From Solirubrobacterales bacterium (lineage in GTDB: Bacteria; Actinomycetota; Thermoleophilia; Solirubrobacterales; 70-9): a stretch of 64,000 nt of DNA. The DNA is taken from assembly GCA_035573435.1 (NCBI GenBank), contig DATMZR010000006.1:186001-250000 (forward strand). Reading direction: 5' to 3'. Under the pieces are notes generated by a model. It saw only the letters and a program-made list of their open reading frames with translations. It had not been told where the DNA came from and ran no database searches. Positions 56,105-64,000 of this stretch are shown here, piece after piece; positions within the stretch are counted from its first letter, which is position 1; the number at the start of each line of letters is the position of its first letter. The translations under genes and the position numbers were made by a program.

Positions 56105-57084
56105 TCCTGGCGATTGAAACCTCCTGCGACGACACGTGTGCAGCGGTGACGGACGGCGGTCGGATCAGGTCCAACGTCATCTCCTCGCAGGCCGGCGTGC
56201 ACGACCGCTACGGAGGGGTGGTGCCGGAGGTGGCCTCTCGACACCACCTCCAGCTGGTCAATCCCGTGGTGGGCGCGGCGCTGTCCGAGGCCGACGTGGA
56301 GCTTGTGGACGTCGACGCGCTGGCGGTCACTCGGGGCCCCGGGCTGATCGGCGCGCTGCTGGTGGGGGTCACCACCGCCAAGGCCCTGGCCGCTGCGACC
56401 CGCAAGCCGCTGATCGGGGTCGACCATCTACACGGCCACGTGGCGGCCAACTTCCTCGAGCCCGAGCCGCTCCAACCCCCGTTTCTGTGCCTGATCGCGA
56501 GTGGCGGCCACACCCTGCTCGCCGGAGTGGTCGACCGCGGTGGCTTCGAGGTGCTCGGTCAAACGCTCGACGATGCGGCCGGAGAGGCGCTGGACAAGGG
56601 CGCGCGCCTGCTCGGGCTCGGATACCCGGGCGGGCCCGCGATCGAGCGCCTGGCGACGGCCGGCGACCCGGGCGCCTTCGAGTTCCCGGTGGGAATGGCA
56701 CGCGGCCCTGGCCTGGATTTCAGCTTCAGCGGCCTGAAGACGGCGCTTCTGTATGCGATCCGGAAGCTTGACGAGAGCGAGTTGTCCGAGCACCGCGCCG
56801 ACCTCGCCGCCGGCTATCAGCATGCCGTGGTGGCTCAGCTGGTCGCCAAGCTCGAGCGGGCGCTCGACGCCGGGGAGTGGGAGGCGGTCGCCCTGGGAGG
56901 CGGCGTGGCCGCCAACGCGTTGCTCAGGGACCGAACCGGCAGGCTTTGTGCCGAGCGGGGGCTGCGGTTGAAGCTCGTGCCGGCCGAGCTCTGCACCGAC
57001 AACGCGGCCATGATCGCGTCCGCCGCCCGCTTCATCGAGCCGGCCCCGTATCCCGAATACCTGAGCTGGGACGCCCTCGCGTGA
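56101..57084 (+). CDS. tsaD: tRNA N6-adenosine threonylcarbamoyltransferase TsaD
   Basis: Catalytic subunit that transfers threonylcarbamoyl to A37 of ANN-decoding tRNAs. ILAIETSCDDTCAAV starts the ASKHA fold; the metal-binding histidines lie in DHLHGHVAA near residue 108; ASGGHTLL, GLDFSFSGLKTALL and ELCTDNAAMIA match. 327 residues. TTG at 56101 overlaps the rimI stop (TTGA); a GTG at 56072 in frame would add ten residues and is the alternative. Confidence 0.94.
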   Translation: MILAIETSCDDTCAAVTDGGRIRSNVISSQAGVHDRYGGVVPEVASRHHLQLVNPVVGAALSEADVELVDVDALAVTRGPGLIGALLVGVTTAKALAAATRKPLIGVDHLHGHVAANFLEPEPLQPPFLCLIASGGHTLLAGVVDRGGFEVLGQTLDDAAGEALDKGARLLGLGYPGGPAIERLATAGDPGAFEFPVGMARGPGLDFSFSGLKTALLYAIRKLDESELSEHRADLAAGYQHAVVAQLVAKLERALDAGEWEAVALGGGVAANALLRDRTGRLCAERGLRLKLVPAELCTDNAAMIASAARFIEPAPYPEYLSWDALA

Positions 57085-57329
57085 CGGCCGTGACGCTCTA
57101 CACCAGACCGGGGTGCCACCTCTGCGACGAGGCGCGCCAAGCCATCCTGGGCCTGCGCGACGAGGTGCCGCCATTTGAGCTGCGCGAGGTGAACATCGCG
57201 CAGGACGAGGACCTCATGGCCCGCTACCTCGAGCGGATTCCGGTGGTCGTCGTCGACGGCGAAGTCGTCTCGGAGCTGGAGCTGAACCTCGACGCGCTTC
57301 GGGCCATGCTGGATACTGTCCCGCGATGA
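57081..57329 (+). CDS. Glutaredoxin-like protein (DUF836 type)
   Basis: Small thioredoxin-fold protein of 82 residues. VTLYTRPGCHLCDEARQAI has the CxxC redox pair (Cys12, Cys15), and ERIPVVVVDGEVV has the cis-proline typical of glutaredoxins. Family members of this size are poorly characterised. GTG at 57081 overlaps the tsaD stop (GTGA). It lies 25 nt before the redox regulator gene rex, so a redox role is plausible but unproven. Confidence 0.85.
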   Translation: MTAVTLYTRPGCHLCDEARQAILGLRDEVPPFELREVNIAQDEDLMARYLERIPVVVVDGEVVSELELNLDALRAMLDTVPR

Positions 57330-57354
57330 CCAGCTGGCCAGGATTCGAGACCCG

Positions 57355-58026
57355 ATGAGTGACGTAATAGTGGCTGACGACACCGCAGCGGACCTGGCCC
57401 TGTCGGACGGCGACCGACTTTCGCTGGGGGTTGCGGCGCGACTGTCGCGCTATCTCCAGGTTCTGATCCAGGCTCGGAAGATGGGCAAGGAGACGATCTC
57501 CTCCCAGGAGCTGGCTGAGTACACGCACATCAACTCGACTCAGATCCGCCGCGACCTGTCGGGATTCGGCAAGTTCGGCAAGCGCGGGGTCGGCTACCGC
57601 GTCGACTCGCTGGTGGACCAGATCCGCAGGATCCTCCGCAGCTCCGGGCAGCACAACATCGTCCTCTTCGGGGCCGGGCATCTGGGCCAGGCGATCGCCA
57701 GCTCGGACATCTTCGCCGACCACGGGTTCCAGATCGTGGCCATCTTCGACGTGGAGCCCGACCTGGTCGGTCAGCAGTTCGGCGACGTCGAGGTGCGCAA
57801 CGTCGACGATCTGGAGCGGGTGGTCGAGGACCAGGACGTGGTGGTCGGTGTGCTCGCCGTTCCTTCCTCCGCGGCGCAGGGCGTGGCGGATCGACTGGTC
57901 GACGCAGGGGTCAAGATCGTGTTCAACTACTCAGAGCAGTTGCTCCAGGTGCCGCCGGACGTGACGGTGCATACCTCGAGCCCCGCCGTCGACCTGCTCT
58001 ATGCCCTTTACTTCTACCTGACCTGA
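57355..58026 (+). CDS. rex: Redox-sensing transcriptional repressor Rex
   Basis: NADH/NAD+-sensing repressor of respiration and fermentation genes. The N-terminal winged helix (about residues 25-85) includes YLQVLIQARKMGKETISSQEL and THINSTQIRRDLSGFGKFGK (each a separate stretch); the Rossmann motif is LFGAGHLGQAI (Gly106 onward), followed by IVAIFDVEPDLVGQQF. The C-terminal helix for dimer swapping is present. 223 residues. No copy of the Rex operator (TTGTG-N8-CACAA) was seen upstream, so autoregulation is not supported here. Confidence 0.94.
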   Translation: MSDVIVADDTAADLALSDGDRLSLGVAARLSRYLQVLIQARKMGKETISSQELAEYTHINSTQIRRDLSGFGKFGKRGVGYRVDSLVDQIRRILRSSGQHNIVLFGAGHLGQAIASSDIFADHGFQIVAIFDVEPDLVGQQFGDVEVRNVDDLERVVEDQDVVVGVLAVPSSAAQGVADRLVDAGVKIVFNYSEQLLQVPPDVTVHTSSPAVDLLYALYFYLT

Positions 58027-58085
58027 CCCTCAAGCTGGATGGGAGCACCGAGCTCCGAGAAGGGAATGCTGGGCGAGGTGCGAGC

Positions 58086-59279
58086 ATGGTGATGGACTCA
58101 GGCGGTCGCTCGGACGCCGAGGCTGCAGGACACCTGGACCTCGGGCGGGTGCGGGAGCTGTTCGATGCCTCCACCGACTTCACGATCGGGCTCGAGGAGG
58201 AGTTCGCGATCGTCGATCCGGAGAGCCTCGAGCTGCTTCACCGTTTCGAGGACCTGTACGCGGCCTGTCTTCAGGACGAGCGGCTGGCGGAGTCCGCCGC
58301 CGGGGAGCTGATCGCCTCCGAGATCGAGATTCGCTCCGGGCGGGCCGAGACGTTTGCAGAGGCTATGGAGCTCCAGCGCGAGCATCGGGCGCGGCTGTTC
58401 ATTCTGGCCGAGCGGATGGGGCTCGCCCTCGCCGCCACGGGCACCCATCCATGGGCCAGCTACCTGGACCAGCAGATCATCGACACGCCCCATTACGCGA
58501 GGCTTCGCGAGGAGCTCCGCTGGGTTGCCCAGCGAAACAACACTTGGAGCCTTCACGTCCACGTGGGCGTGCGCGGTGCCGATCGCGCTGTCGCCGTATG
58601 CGACCACATGCGCGGCGTGCTGCCGGCGCTCCTGGCGCTGTCCGCGAACTCGCCGTTTCTGGACGGCCACGACACCGGCCTCAGCTCGGTCCGCACGGAG
58701 ATCTTCACGCGCACCTTCCCTCGCTGCGGGATCCACGAGCCATTCGGGGGCTGGGACGCCTACAAGGACTTCATCGAGCTCTTGGTTCGCACCAACTCGA
58801 TCGTCGAAGCCACGCAGCTGTGGTGGAGCGTCCGCCCACACCACATCTTCGGCACCGTTGAGGTGCGAATCTGTGACGCCCAGATCGGCGGAGAGGAATC
58901 GTTCGCGCTCGCGGCCTTGATGACCGCGTGCGTCGCGCAGAGTGCGCTGGACTACGACGGGGGCCTGCTCCCCGAGCCCCTGGGCCAGCGCGAGATCGAG
59001 GAGAACCTGTGGCGCGCGATCCGCCACGGCACGGAGGGCAGGATGATCGATTTCGACCGCGGTGAGGAGCTGCCGGCGCTGGAGGCCGTCGAGCGGTTGC
59101 TCGAGTGGACCGCGCCGGCCCGCCAATCGCTGGGGCTCGACCTCGCGCTGCCCGAGCTGAACGGCGCGCGGCGTGCCCAGCAGGCACTCAGCGCGGGCGC
59201 GTCCATCGAGGAGATCTATCGTGAGGCCGTGGCCGAGACCAGACGCACGTACGTCCCCGAAGGAGTGTCGACGAAGTGA
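58086..59279 (+). CDS. YbdK-type carboxylate-amine ligase (GCS2 family)
   Basis: ATP-dependent ligase related to glutamate-cysteine ligase. TIGLEEEFAIVDPESLEL (about residue 33) is the nucleotide/metal motif; ASEIEIRSG, NNTWSLHVHVGV and HHIFGTVEVRICD are conserved. E. coli YbdK has weak glutamate-cysteine ligase activity; in actinobacteria relatives make gamma-glutamylcysteine for ergothioneine. No other ergothioneine genes are visible, so the product is uncertain. 397 residues from ATG 58086. GTGA overlap with the next gene. Confidence 0.87.
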   Translation: MVMDSGGRSDAEAAGHLDLGRVRELFDASTDFTIGLEEEFAIVDPESLELLHRFEDLYAACLQDERLAESAAGELIASEIEIRSGRAETFAEAMELQREHRARLFILAERMGLALAATGTHPWASYLDQQIIDTPHYARLREELRWVAQRNNTWSLHVHVGVRGADRAVAVCDHMRGVLPALLALSANSPFLDGHDTGLSSVRTEIFTRTFPRCGIHEPFGGWDAYKDFIELLVRTNSIVEATQLWWSVRPHHIFGTVEVRICDAQIGGEESFALAALMTACVAQSALDYDGGLLPEPLGQREIEENLWRAIRHGTEGRMIDFDRGEELPALEAVERLLEWTAPARQSLGLDLALPELNGARRAQQALSAGASIEEIYREAVAETRRTYVPEGVSTK

Positions 59280-59707
59280 ACGACGAGCAGAGCCAGGAGC
59301 CGAGGGAGCCCGGACAGCCGAGCCAGGAGGAGCTTCGCCAGCAGATCGAGGAGCAGCTGCGCAAGGTCAGGGTCCAGGATCTGCTGCTCGAGAGCGTGGT
59401 GAGCGTGATCAACCTCTCCGCTCGCCGGATCGCCAAGGATGATGAGCGTGACCTGGAGCAGGCCCGGGTCGGGATCGAGGCGGTGCGGGCCATCGTCGAT
59501 CTGCTCGACGACGATGCGGCGAAGCAGGTGCGGAGCGCTCTCTCCGAGATCCAGGTGCTGTATGCCAGACACGCGGGGGGTGACGCCGGGGAGCCGAAGG
59601 AAGGAGGCGAGGCGCCGCAGCCGGGAGGCGAGGCGCCGCCACGCGAGGGTGCGCAGCGCGAGCCCTCCAGGCTCTGGACACCGCCCGGAAGCACGCCTCC
59701 CCGCTAG
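59276..59707 (+). CDS. DUF1844-like helical protein
   Basis: Residues 1-30 are charged and flexible; a helical core follows (about 30-100: KVRVQDLLLESVVSVINLSA, DLEQARVGIEAVRAIVDLL, ALSEIQVLYAR), similar in pattern to DUF1844, where hydrophobic helices alternate with a DLExAR helix. The C-terminal 40 residues are Pro/Gly/Glu-rich, with a short repeat (GGEAPQP / GGEAPPR). No enzymatic motif. 143 residues; translationally coupled to the ligase gene. Assignment to DUF1844 is by eye. Confidence 0.6.
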   Translation: MNDEQSQEPREPGQPSQEELRQQIEEQLRKVRVQDLLLESVVSVINLSARRIAKDDERDLEQARVGIEAVRAIVDLLDDDAAKQVRSALSEIQVLYARHAGGDAGEPKEGGEAPQPGGEAPPREGAQREPSRLWTPPGSTPPR

Positions 59708-59777
59708 ACTCCGCGCGCTTCAGAGCCGGGAGTTCCCCAACGCGGCCCGCTGCTCGCAAGCCCCCTAGGACTCAGAC

Positions 59778-61865
59778 TTGACCGACTTCCTAACCGACTA
59801 CGGCGTGGTCATCGCGCTCGTCTGCGCTGGCGCCGCTGTCGTCTACGGCGTGCTGGTCACGCAGCGCCTGCTCGCGCTGTCGCCGGGCAGCGACCGTATG
59901 CGCGAGATTTCGGGCGCCGTCCAGGAGGGCGCCAAGGCCTACCTGAGCCGCCAGTACTTGATCATCGCGCTGGTCGCCGTACCGCTCGCGATCCTGCTCG
60001 CGATCCTCCAGGACGTCGTCACGGGCATCGGCTTCGTGATCGGCGGCGTGCTCTCGGGCTCGGCCGGCTTCATCGGCATGAACCTGTCCGTGCGCGCGAA
60101 CGCGCGCGTCGCCGAGGCGGCGCGCGGCGGCGTTCCGCCGGCGCTGGACGTCGCCTTCAAGGGCGGCTCGGTCACGGGCATGTTGGTGGTCGGCATGGCG
60201 CTGCTCGGCGTCGCCGGCTACTTCGGCATCCTCGTGCTCGCCGACAAGACCGACAAGGAGGCCGTCGACGCGCTCATCGGCCTCGGCTTCGGCGGCTCGC
60301 TGATCTCGGTCTTCGCCCGTCTCGGCGGCGGCATCTTCACCAAGGCCGCCGACGTCGGCGCCGACCTGGTCGGCAAGGTCGAGGCGGGGATCCCCGAGGA
60401 CGACCCGCGCAACCCGGCCGTGATCGCCGACAACGTCGGCGACAACGTCGGCGACTGCGCCGGCATGGCGGCCGACCTCTTCGAGACCTACGCGGTCACT
60501 TCGGTGGCCGTGATGCTGCTCGGGGTGCTCTCGTTCGACACCGGCTTCGCCCGCGAGGTGGCGATCTACCCGCTGGTGATCGGCGCCGTGGCGATTATCG
60601 CCTCGATCATCGGCGCGCTGGCGGTGCGGACCACAACCGACAAGGTCGAGGGCGCGCTATATCGCGGCCTGATCATCTCGGGCGGGCTCTCGGCGCTGGC
60701 GTTCTACCCGATCACCAAGTGGCTGATGGAGGACCCGCTGGACCTCGGCGTGCTCGGCTCGGGCGGCGCGCTGGCCGGCGCGAGCGTCACCGACCTGTGG
60801 CTGTGCGGGCTGATCGGCGTCGCCGTCACCGCCGGACTGTTCGTGATCACCGACTACTACACGTCCACGCGGTTCAGGCCGGTGAAGACGATCTCGCGGG
60901 CTTCACAGACGGGCCACGCGACCAACATCATCCAGGGTCTCGCGCAGGGCTTTCAGTCGACCGCGCTGCCGGCGCTGCTGATCGCGTTCGCGATCCTCGC
61001 CGCCAACGAGCTGGCCGGGATTTACGGCATCGGCATCGCGGTGATGGCGCAGCTCTCGCTGTGCGGCCTGATCGTGGCGCTCGACGCGTTCGGCCCGATC
61101 ACCGACAACGCCGGCGGCATCGCCGAGATGGCGGAGCTGCCCGAGTCCGTCCGCAACGTCACCGACCCGCTCGACGCTGTCGGCAACACCACCAAGGCGG
61201 TCACCAAGGGCTACGCGATCGGCTCGGCCGCGCTCGCGGCCCTGGTGCTGTTCTCAGCGTTCAAGGCGGAGTTGGCTCCCGAGGCGCCGTCGAACTTCGA
61301 CCTCGGCGGGCTGTTCAACCTGTCGAGTCCGGACGTATTGATCGGCCTGCTGGTTGGCGGGATCATGGTCTACCTGTTCGCCGCGCTCGCCATTGAGGCG
61401 GTCGGGCGCGCGGGCGGCCAGGTGGTCGAGGAGGTGCGCAAGCAGTTCCGCGAGCACCCGGGGATCATGGAGGGCACCGAGAAGCCCGAGTACGGGCGCA
61501 CCGTGGGAATCGTCACCGCGGCGGCGCAGCGGGAGATGATCTTGCCGTCGCTCATCCCGATCGTTGTCCCGACGATTGTCGGGCTGCTCTCGGTCGACGC
61601 CCTCGGCGGACTGCTGATCGGGGTCATCGTCGTCGGGCTGTTCATGGCCCTGTCGATGACCGCTGGCGGCGGCGCGTGGGACAACGCCAAGAAGTTGATT
61701 GAGGACGGCGCCTACGGCGGAAAGGGCTCCGAGGCCCACGCCGCAGCGGTCACCGGCGACACGGTCGGCGACCCCTACAAGGACACCGCCGGCCCGGCGA
61801 TCAACCCGATGATCAAGGTGGCGAACATCGTCGCCATCCTGATCATCCCCATCGTTCACTTCTAG
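59778..61865 (+). CDS. hppA: Membrane proton-pumping pyrophosphatase, K+-independent type
   Basis: Splits pyrophosphate and pumps protons. About 16 membrane helices; the substrate site is [20 protein letters not shown] followed by [20 protein letters not shown]. The subclass marker reads [10 protein letters not shown], with Lys473 and Thr476 where K+-dependent pumps have Ala and Gly; this marks the K+-independent, proton-pumping class. 695 residues. TTG start at 59778. No polyphosphate or other bioenergetic genes adjoin it, but a PPi-type phosphofructokinase lies at 13278. Confidence 0.94.
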   Translation: MTDFLTDYGVVIALVCAGAAVVYGVLVTQRLLALSPGSDRMREISGAVQEGAKAYLSRQYLIIALVAVPLAILLAILQDVVTGIGFVIGGVLSGSAGFIGMNLSVRANARVAEAARGGVPPALDVAFKGGSVTGMLVVGMALLGVAGYFGILVLADKTDKEAVDALIGLGFGGSLISVFARLGGGIFTKAADVGADLVGKVEAGIPEDDPRNPAVIADNVGDNVGDCAGMAADLFETYAVTSVAVMLLGVLSFDTGFAREVAIYPLVIGAVAIIASIIGALAVRTTTDKVEGALYRGLIISGGLSALAFYPITKWLMEDPLDLGVLGSGGALAGASVTDLWLCGLIGVAVTAGLFVITDYYTSTRFRPVKTISRASQTGHATNIIQGLAQGFQSTALPALLIAFAILAANELAGIYGIGIAVMAQLSLCGLIVALDAFGPITDNAGGIAEMAELPESVRNVTDPLDAVGNTTKAVTKGYAIGSAALAALVLFSAFKAELAPEAPSNFDLGGLFNLSSPDVLIGLLVGGIMVYLFAALAIEAVGRAGGQVVEEVRKQFREHPGIMEGTEKPEYGRTVGIVTAAAQREMILPSLIPIVVPTIVGLLSVDALGGLLIGVIVVGLFMALSMTAGGGAWDNAKKLIEDGAYGGKGSEAHAAAVTGDTVGDPYKDTAGPAINPMIKVANIVAILIIPIVHF

Positions 61866-61915
61866 GCGAGAACACCGCACTGTCGGGTCCGCGGTGCGCG
61901 GCATAGGCTTGCGCC

Positions 61916-63001
61916 GTGGAAGCTCCGGAAGGCGGTGCGCCTCCGCTCAACGTCGCCGATTACGAGCGCCTGGCCGCTGAGGCGCTGGAGCCAGGAGCCT
62001 ACGGGTACTTCGCCGGTGGCGCAGGGGACGAGCGGACGCTGCGCGAGAACGTCTCGGCGTTCGCCCGCTGGCGGCTGCGGCCGCGGGTGCTGGTCGATGT
62101 CTCTGAGGTCCACACCCGCACGACCGTGCTGGGCGAGCAGCTGTCGATGCCGATCCTGGTCGCCCCGGTCGCGTTCCAGCGGCTTGCTCACCCGGACGGG
62201 GAGGCGGGGATGGCGCGGGCCGCGGCGGATGCGGGGACGGTGATGTGCCTTTCCACCCTCGCCACCGCGTCACCCGGCGAAGTGGCGGCCACGGCGCCCG
62301 GCACGCGGCTTTGGTTCCAGCTCTACTGCTTCCGCGACCGCGGCGTGACCAGGGCGCTGCTCTCCGAAGCGGTCGAGGCCGGGTTCCGCGCCATCGCGCT
62401 GACCGTGGACGCCCCGCGACCGGGCCGGCGGGAGCGCGACCTGCGGAGCGGCTTCCGGTTGCCGGCGAACCTCCCCGTGCCGGGCGTCGCGAAAGCGACC
62501 GGATCCGATGACGCGCCCATCAGCGTTGCCGAGGTGCTCGGCCTGGTGGACCCGGCGCTTGGCTGGACAGACCTCGAAGCGCTGGTCTCGGACTCGAGCC
62601 TACCCGTGCTGGTCAAGGGTGTGATGACCCCTGAGGATGCGGTGCTGGCCGCAGATCGGGGCGCGGCCGGAGTGATCGTCTCCAACCACGGCGGTCGCCA
62701 GCTCGATGGCGTCGCGGCCACCGTCGACGCGGTCGCGGAGGTGGCGGAGGCGGTTGGAGATCGGGTCGAGGTGCTGATGGACGGCGGGGTCAGGCGGGGA
62801 TCCGACGTAGTGACGGCGCTGGCCCTCGGCGCCCGCGCGGTGCTGGTCGGGCGTCCTGCGCTTTGGGGCCTGGCTGCGGCAGGGGAAGCTGGGGCCGGAC
62901 GGGTGCTCGGGCTGCTTCGCGACGAGCTCGAGCTCGCCCTGGCGCTCTGCGGCTGCCCAGGGCCGGAGGCGGTCTCGCGGGCGCACGTGCAGCGGACCTG
63001 A
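61916..63001 (+). CDS. FMN-dependent alpha-hydroxy-acid oxidase/dehydrogenase
   Basis: Oxidises a 2-hydroxy acid such as lactate, glycolate or mandelate. (beta/alpha)8 barrel with LNVADYERLA and GYFAGGAGDE near the N-terminus, LVAPVAFQRLAHPDGE, FQLYCFRDR, LPVLVKGVMTPEDA and the active-site signature VSNHGGRQLDG (His and Arg, about residue 261), then MDGGVRRGSDVVTALALGA. 361 residues, normal. GTG start at 61916. Which acid and which electron acceptor cannot be told from sequence alone. Confidence 0.9.
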   Translation: MEAPEGGAPPLNVADYERLAAEALEPGAYGYFAGGAGDERTLRENVSAFARWRLRPRVLVDVSEVHTRTTVLGEQLSMPILVAPVAFQRLAHPDGEAGMARAAADAGTVMCLSTLATASPGEVAATAPGTRLWFQLYCFRDRGVTRALLSEAVEAGFRAIALTVDAPRPGRRERDLRSGFRLPANLPVPGVAKATGSDDAPISVAEVLGLVDPALGWTDLEALVSDSSLPVLVKGVMTPEDAVLAADRGAAGVIVSNHGGRQLDGVAATVDAVAEVAEAVGDRVEVLMDGGVRRGSDVVTALALGARAVLVGRPALWGLAAAGEAGAGRVLGLLRDELELALALCGCPGPEAVSRAHVQRT

Positions 63002-63048
63002 AAGGAAGCGGCATGAAGCCGCTCAGGCGCCGCCTATAGTCGGGTCAG

Positions 63049-64000
63049 ATGGCCGAGAGGATCCCCAGAGAAGAATCCCTGCGCCGCGTGCACGGCGTCG
63101 GGGCACTGTTCTCGGCGGCCTACGGGAACGTAGGCTCGTCGATCTACTACGCGCTCGGCGTCGTGGCGAGCTTTGCGCTCGGCCTGACCCCGGTGACGTT
63201 CCTGATCGCCGGGCTCATCTTCGCCTTCACCGCCGCCACCTACATCGAGGCGACGGTGATGTACCCGGAGGCCGGGGGGTCGGCGAGCTTCGCGCGCCAT
63301 GCGTTCAACGAGGTGGTCAGCTTCATCGCCGGCTGGGGTCAGATGCTCAACTACATCATCACGGCCGCGATCTCGGCCTTCTTCATACCCCACTACCTGG
63401 CGGTGTTCTGGCCGTCCCTTGGTCACGGCCCAGGCGACGTGATCGCCGGGATCACACTGGTAGCCCTGCTGGCGGCGCTCAACGTCAAGGGGACTCAGGA
63501 GTCCTCGCGGGTGAACCTGGTGCTCGCGATCGGCGACCTGGCCACCCAGGTCCTGCTGGTCGTCATTGGGATCGCGCTCGTGCTGGACCCGGCCACGCTG
63601 GTCGACAATGTCCACCTCGGCGTCGCACCGACCTGGGGCGACGCCGCGCTCGGGATCGCCGTCGGGATGATCGCCTATACGGGGATCGAGACGATCTCGA
63701 ACATGGCGGAGGAAGCGCGCGACGCAGAGCGGACCGTGCCCGATGGCACCCGGCTCGTGGTGCTCGCCGTGCTGGGCCTCTACGTGCTGCTGCCAGTCAT
63801 CGCCCTGTCGGCAATGCCGGTGACCGAGGGCCCCGCCGGCCATTTCTCGACCGAGCTGGGGACGAAGTTCGCCGGCGACCCGGTGCTTGGGATCGTGGAG
63901 AACCTGGGGCTCAGCGCGGGCCTCACGGACGCGATGCGGATCTACGTCGGGATTTTGGCGGCCGTGATCCTCCTGATCGCCACCAACGCGGCGTTGATCG
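63049..64000 (+). CDS. APC-superfamily amino acid permease (3' end outside window)
   Basis: Frame stays open from ATG 63049 to the window edge (at least 317 residues), so the gene is partial. After a short charged N-terminus, residues 15-317 alternate long hydrophobic helices. ALFSAAYGNVGSSIYYALG is the helix-1 substrate motif (G-x-x-x-S), EAGGSASFARHAFNE the typical loop and YTGIETISNMAEEARDAER the helix-6/7 region of amino acid transporters. About eight to nine helices are visible. It follows the oxidase gene by 47 nt. Substrate unknown. Confidence 0.88.
   Translation, partial: MAERIPREESLRRVHGVGALFSAAYGNVGSSIYYALGVVASFALGLTPVTFLIAGLIFAFTAATYIEATVMYPEAGGSASFARHAFNEVVSFIAGWGQMLNYIITAAISAFFIPHYLAVFWPSLGHGPGDVIAGITLVALLAALNVKGTQESSRVNLVLAIGDLATQVLLVVIGIALVLDPATLVDNVHLGVAPTWGDAALGIAVGMIAYTGIETISNMAEEARDAERTVPDGTRLVVLAVLGLYVLLPVIALSAMPVTEGPAGHFSTELGTKFAGDPVLGIVENLGLSAGLTDAMRIYVGILAAVILLIATNAALI

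Overview
The window is gene-dense, high-GC, mostly housekeeping chromosome from an actinobacterium. GTG and TTG starts are common, and 4-nt stop/start overlaps (GTGA, ATGA, TTGA) couple most operons. OpcA next to glucose-6-phosphate dehydrogenase, an actinobacterial-type transaldolase, a Rex regulator and many Thermoleophilia/Solirubrobacterales-like proteins suggest a deep-branching Actinomycetota, probably class Thermoleophilia. That placement is inference. I saw no tRNA, rRNA, CRISPR array, insertion sequence or prophage. No stretch longer than about 180 bases lacks a gene.

Layout. (1) 1-2242: phoH-ybeY-era, an RNA/ribosome-maturation operon. (2) 2348-4129: a membrane PAS-PAS-GGDEF diguanylate cyclase. 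(3) 4140-14309: hisIE followed by a full tryptophan set (trpE, G, D, C, F, B, A) interrupted by an HtrA protease, then a 53-residue membrane protein and a phosphofructokinase with pyrophosphate-type signature residues. (4) 14306-24320: a lipoprotein solute-binding protein, a TIGR01777 epimerase, an ACT-domain malic enzyme, polA, a membrane-tethered ECF sigma factor paired with an acidic secreted protein, a small DMT permease and a geranylgeranyl-reductase-like flavoprotein. (5) 24371-36759: rpsA-like S1 protein, coaE, a lytic transglycosylase, uvrB, a NYN protein, a three-repeat secreted protein, trmO, a DUF899 protein, VOC proteins, uvrA behind an apparent SOS box, and a crotonase.

(6) 36852-48639: the carbon-metabolism block. 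A rightward arm (ROK kinase-zwf-opcA) and a leftward arm (tkt-tal-gnd-pgl-pgi-ROK kinase) converge with interlocking stop codons, and rpiA diverges from tkt. Together they encode the whole pentose-phosphate pathway except ribulose-phosphate epimerase, plus hexose entry. (7) 48649-50549: a hexapeptide acyltransferase, a small lipoprotein, a YjbQ protein and a DUF378 protein. (8) 50686-53665: the pantothenate genes panB, panD and panC behind a Rossmann/DUF2520 reductase that may be the missing ketopantoate reductase. (9) 53841-58026: a tightly coupled operon of uracil-DNA glycosylase, the t6A genes tsaE, tsaB and tsaD with rimI, a glutaredoxin-like protein and rex. (10) 58086-64000: a YbdK-type ligase, a DUF1844-like protein, a proton-pumping pyrophosphatase, an FMN-dependent hydroxy-acid oxidase and a permease cut by the window edge.

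The most unusual items are: a 34-35 nt palindromic repeat present twice between genes; the sigma factor with a membrane-crossing disordered tail next to a calcium-binding-like secreted protein; the three-repeat secreted cysteine protein; the uncharacterised 53-residue membrane protein behind trpA; and the pairing of a PPi-type phosphofructokinase with a K+-independent membrane pyrophosphatase.
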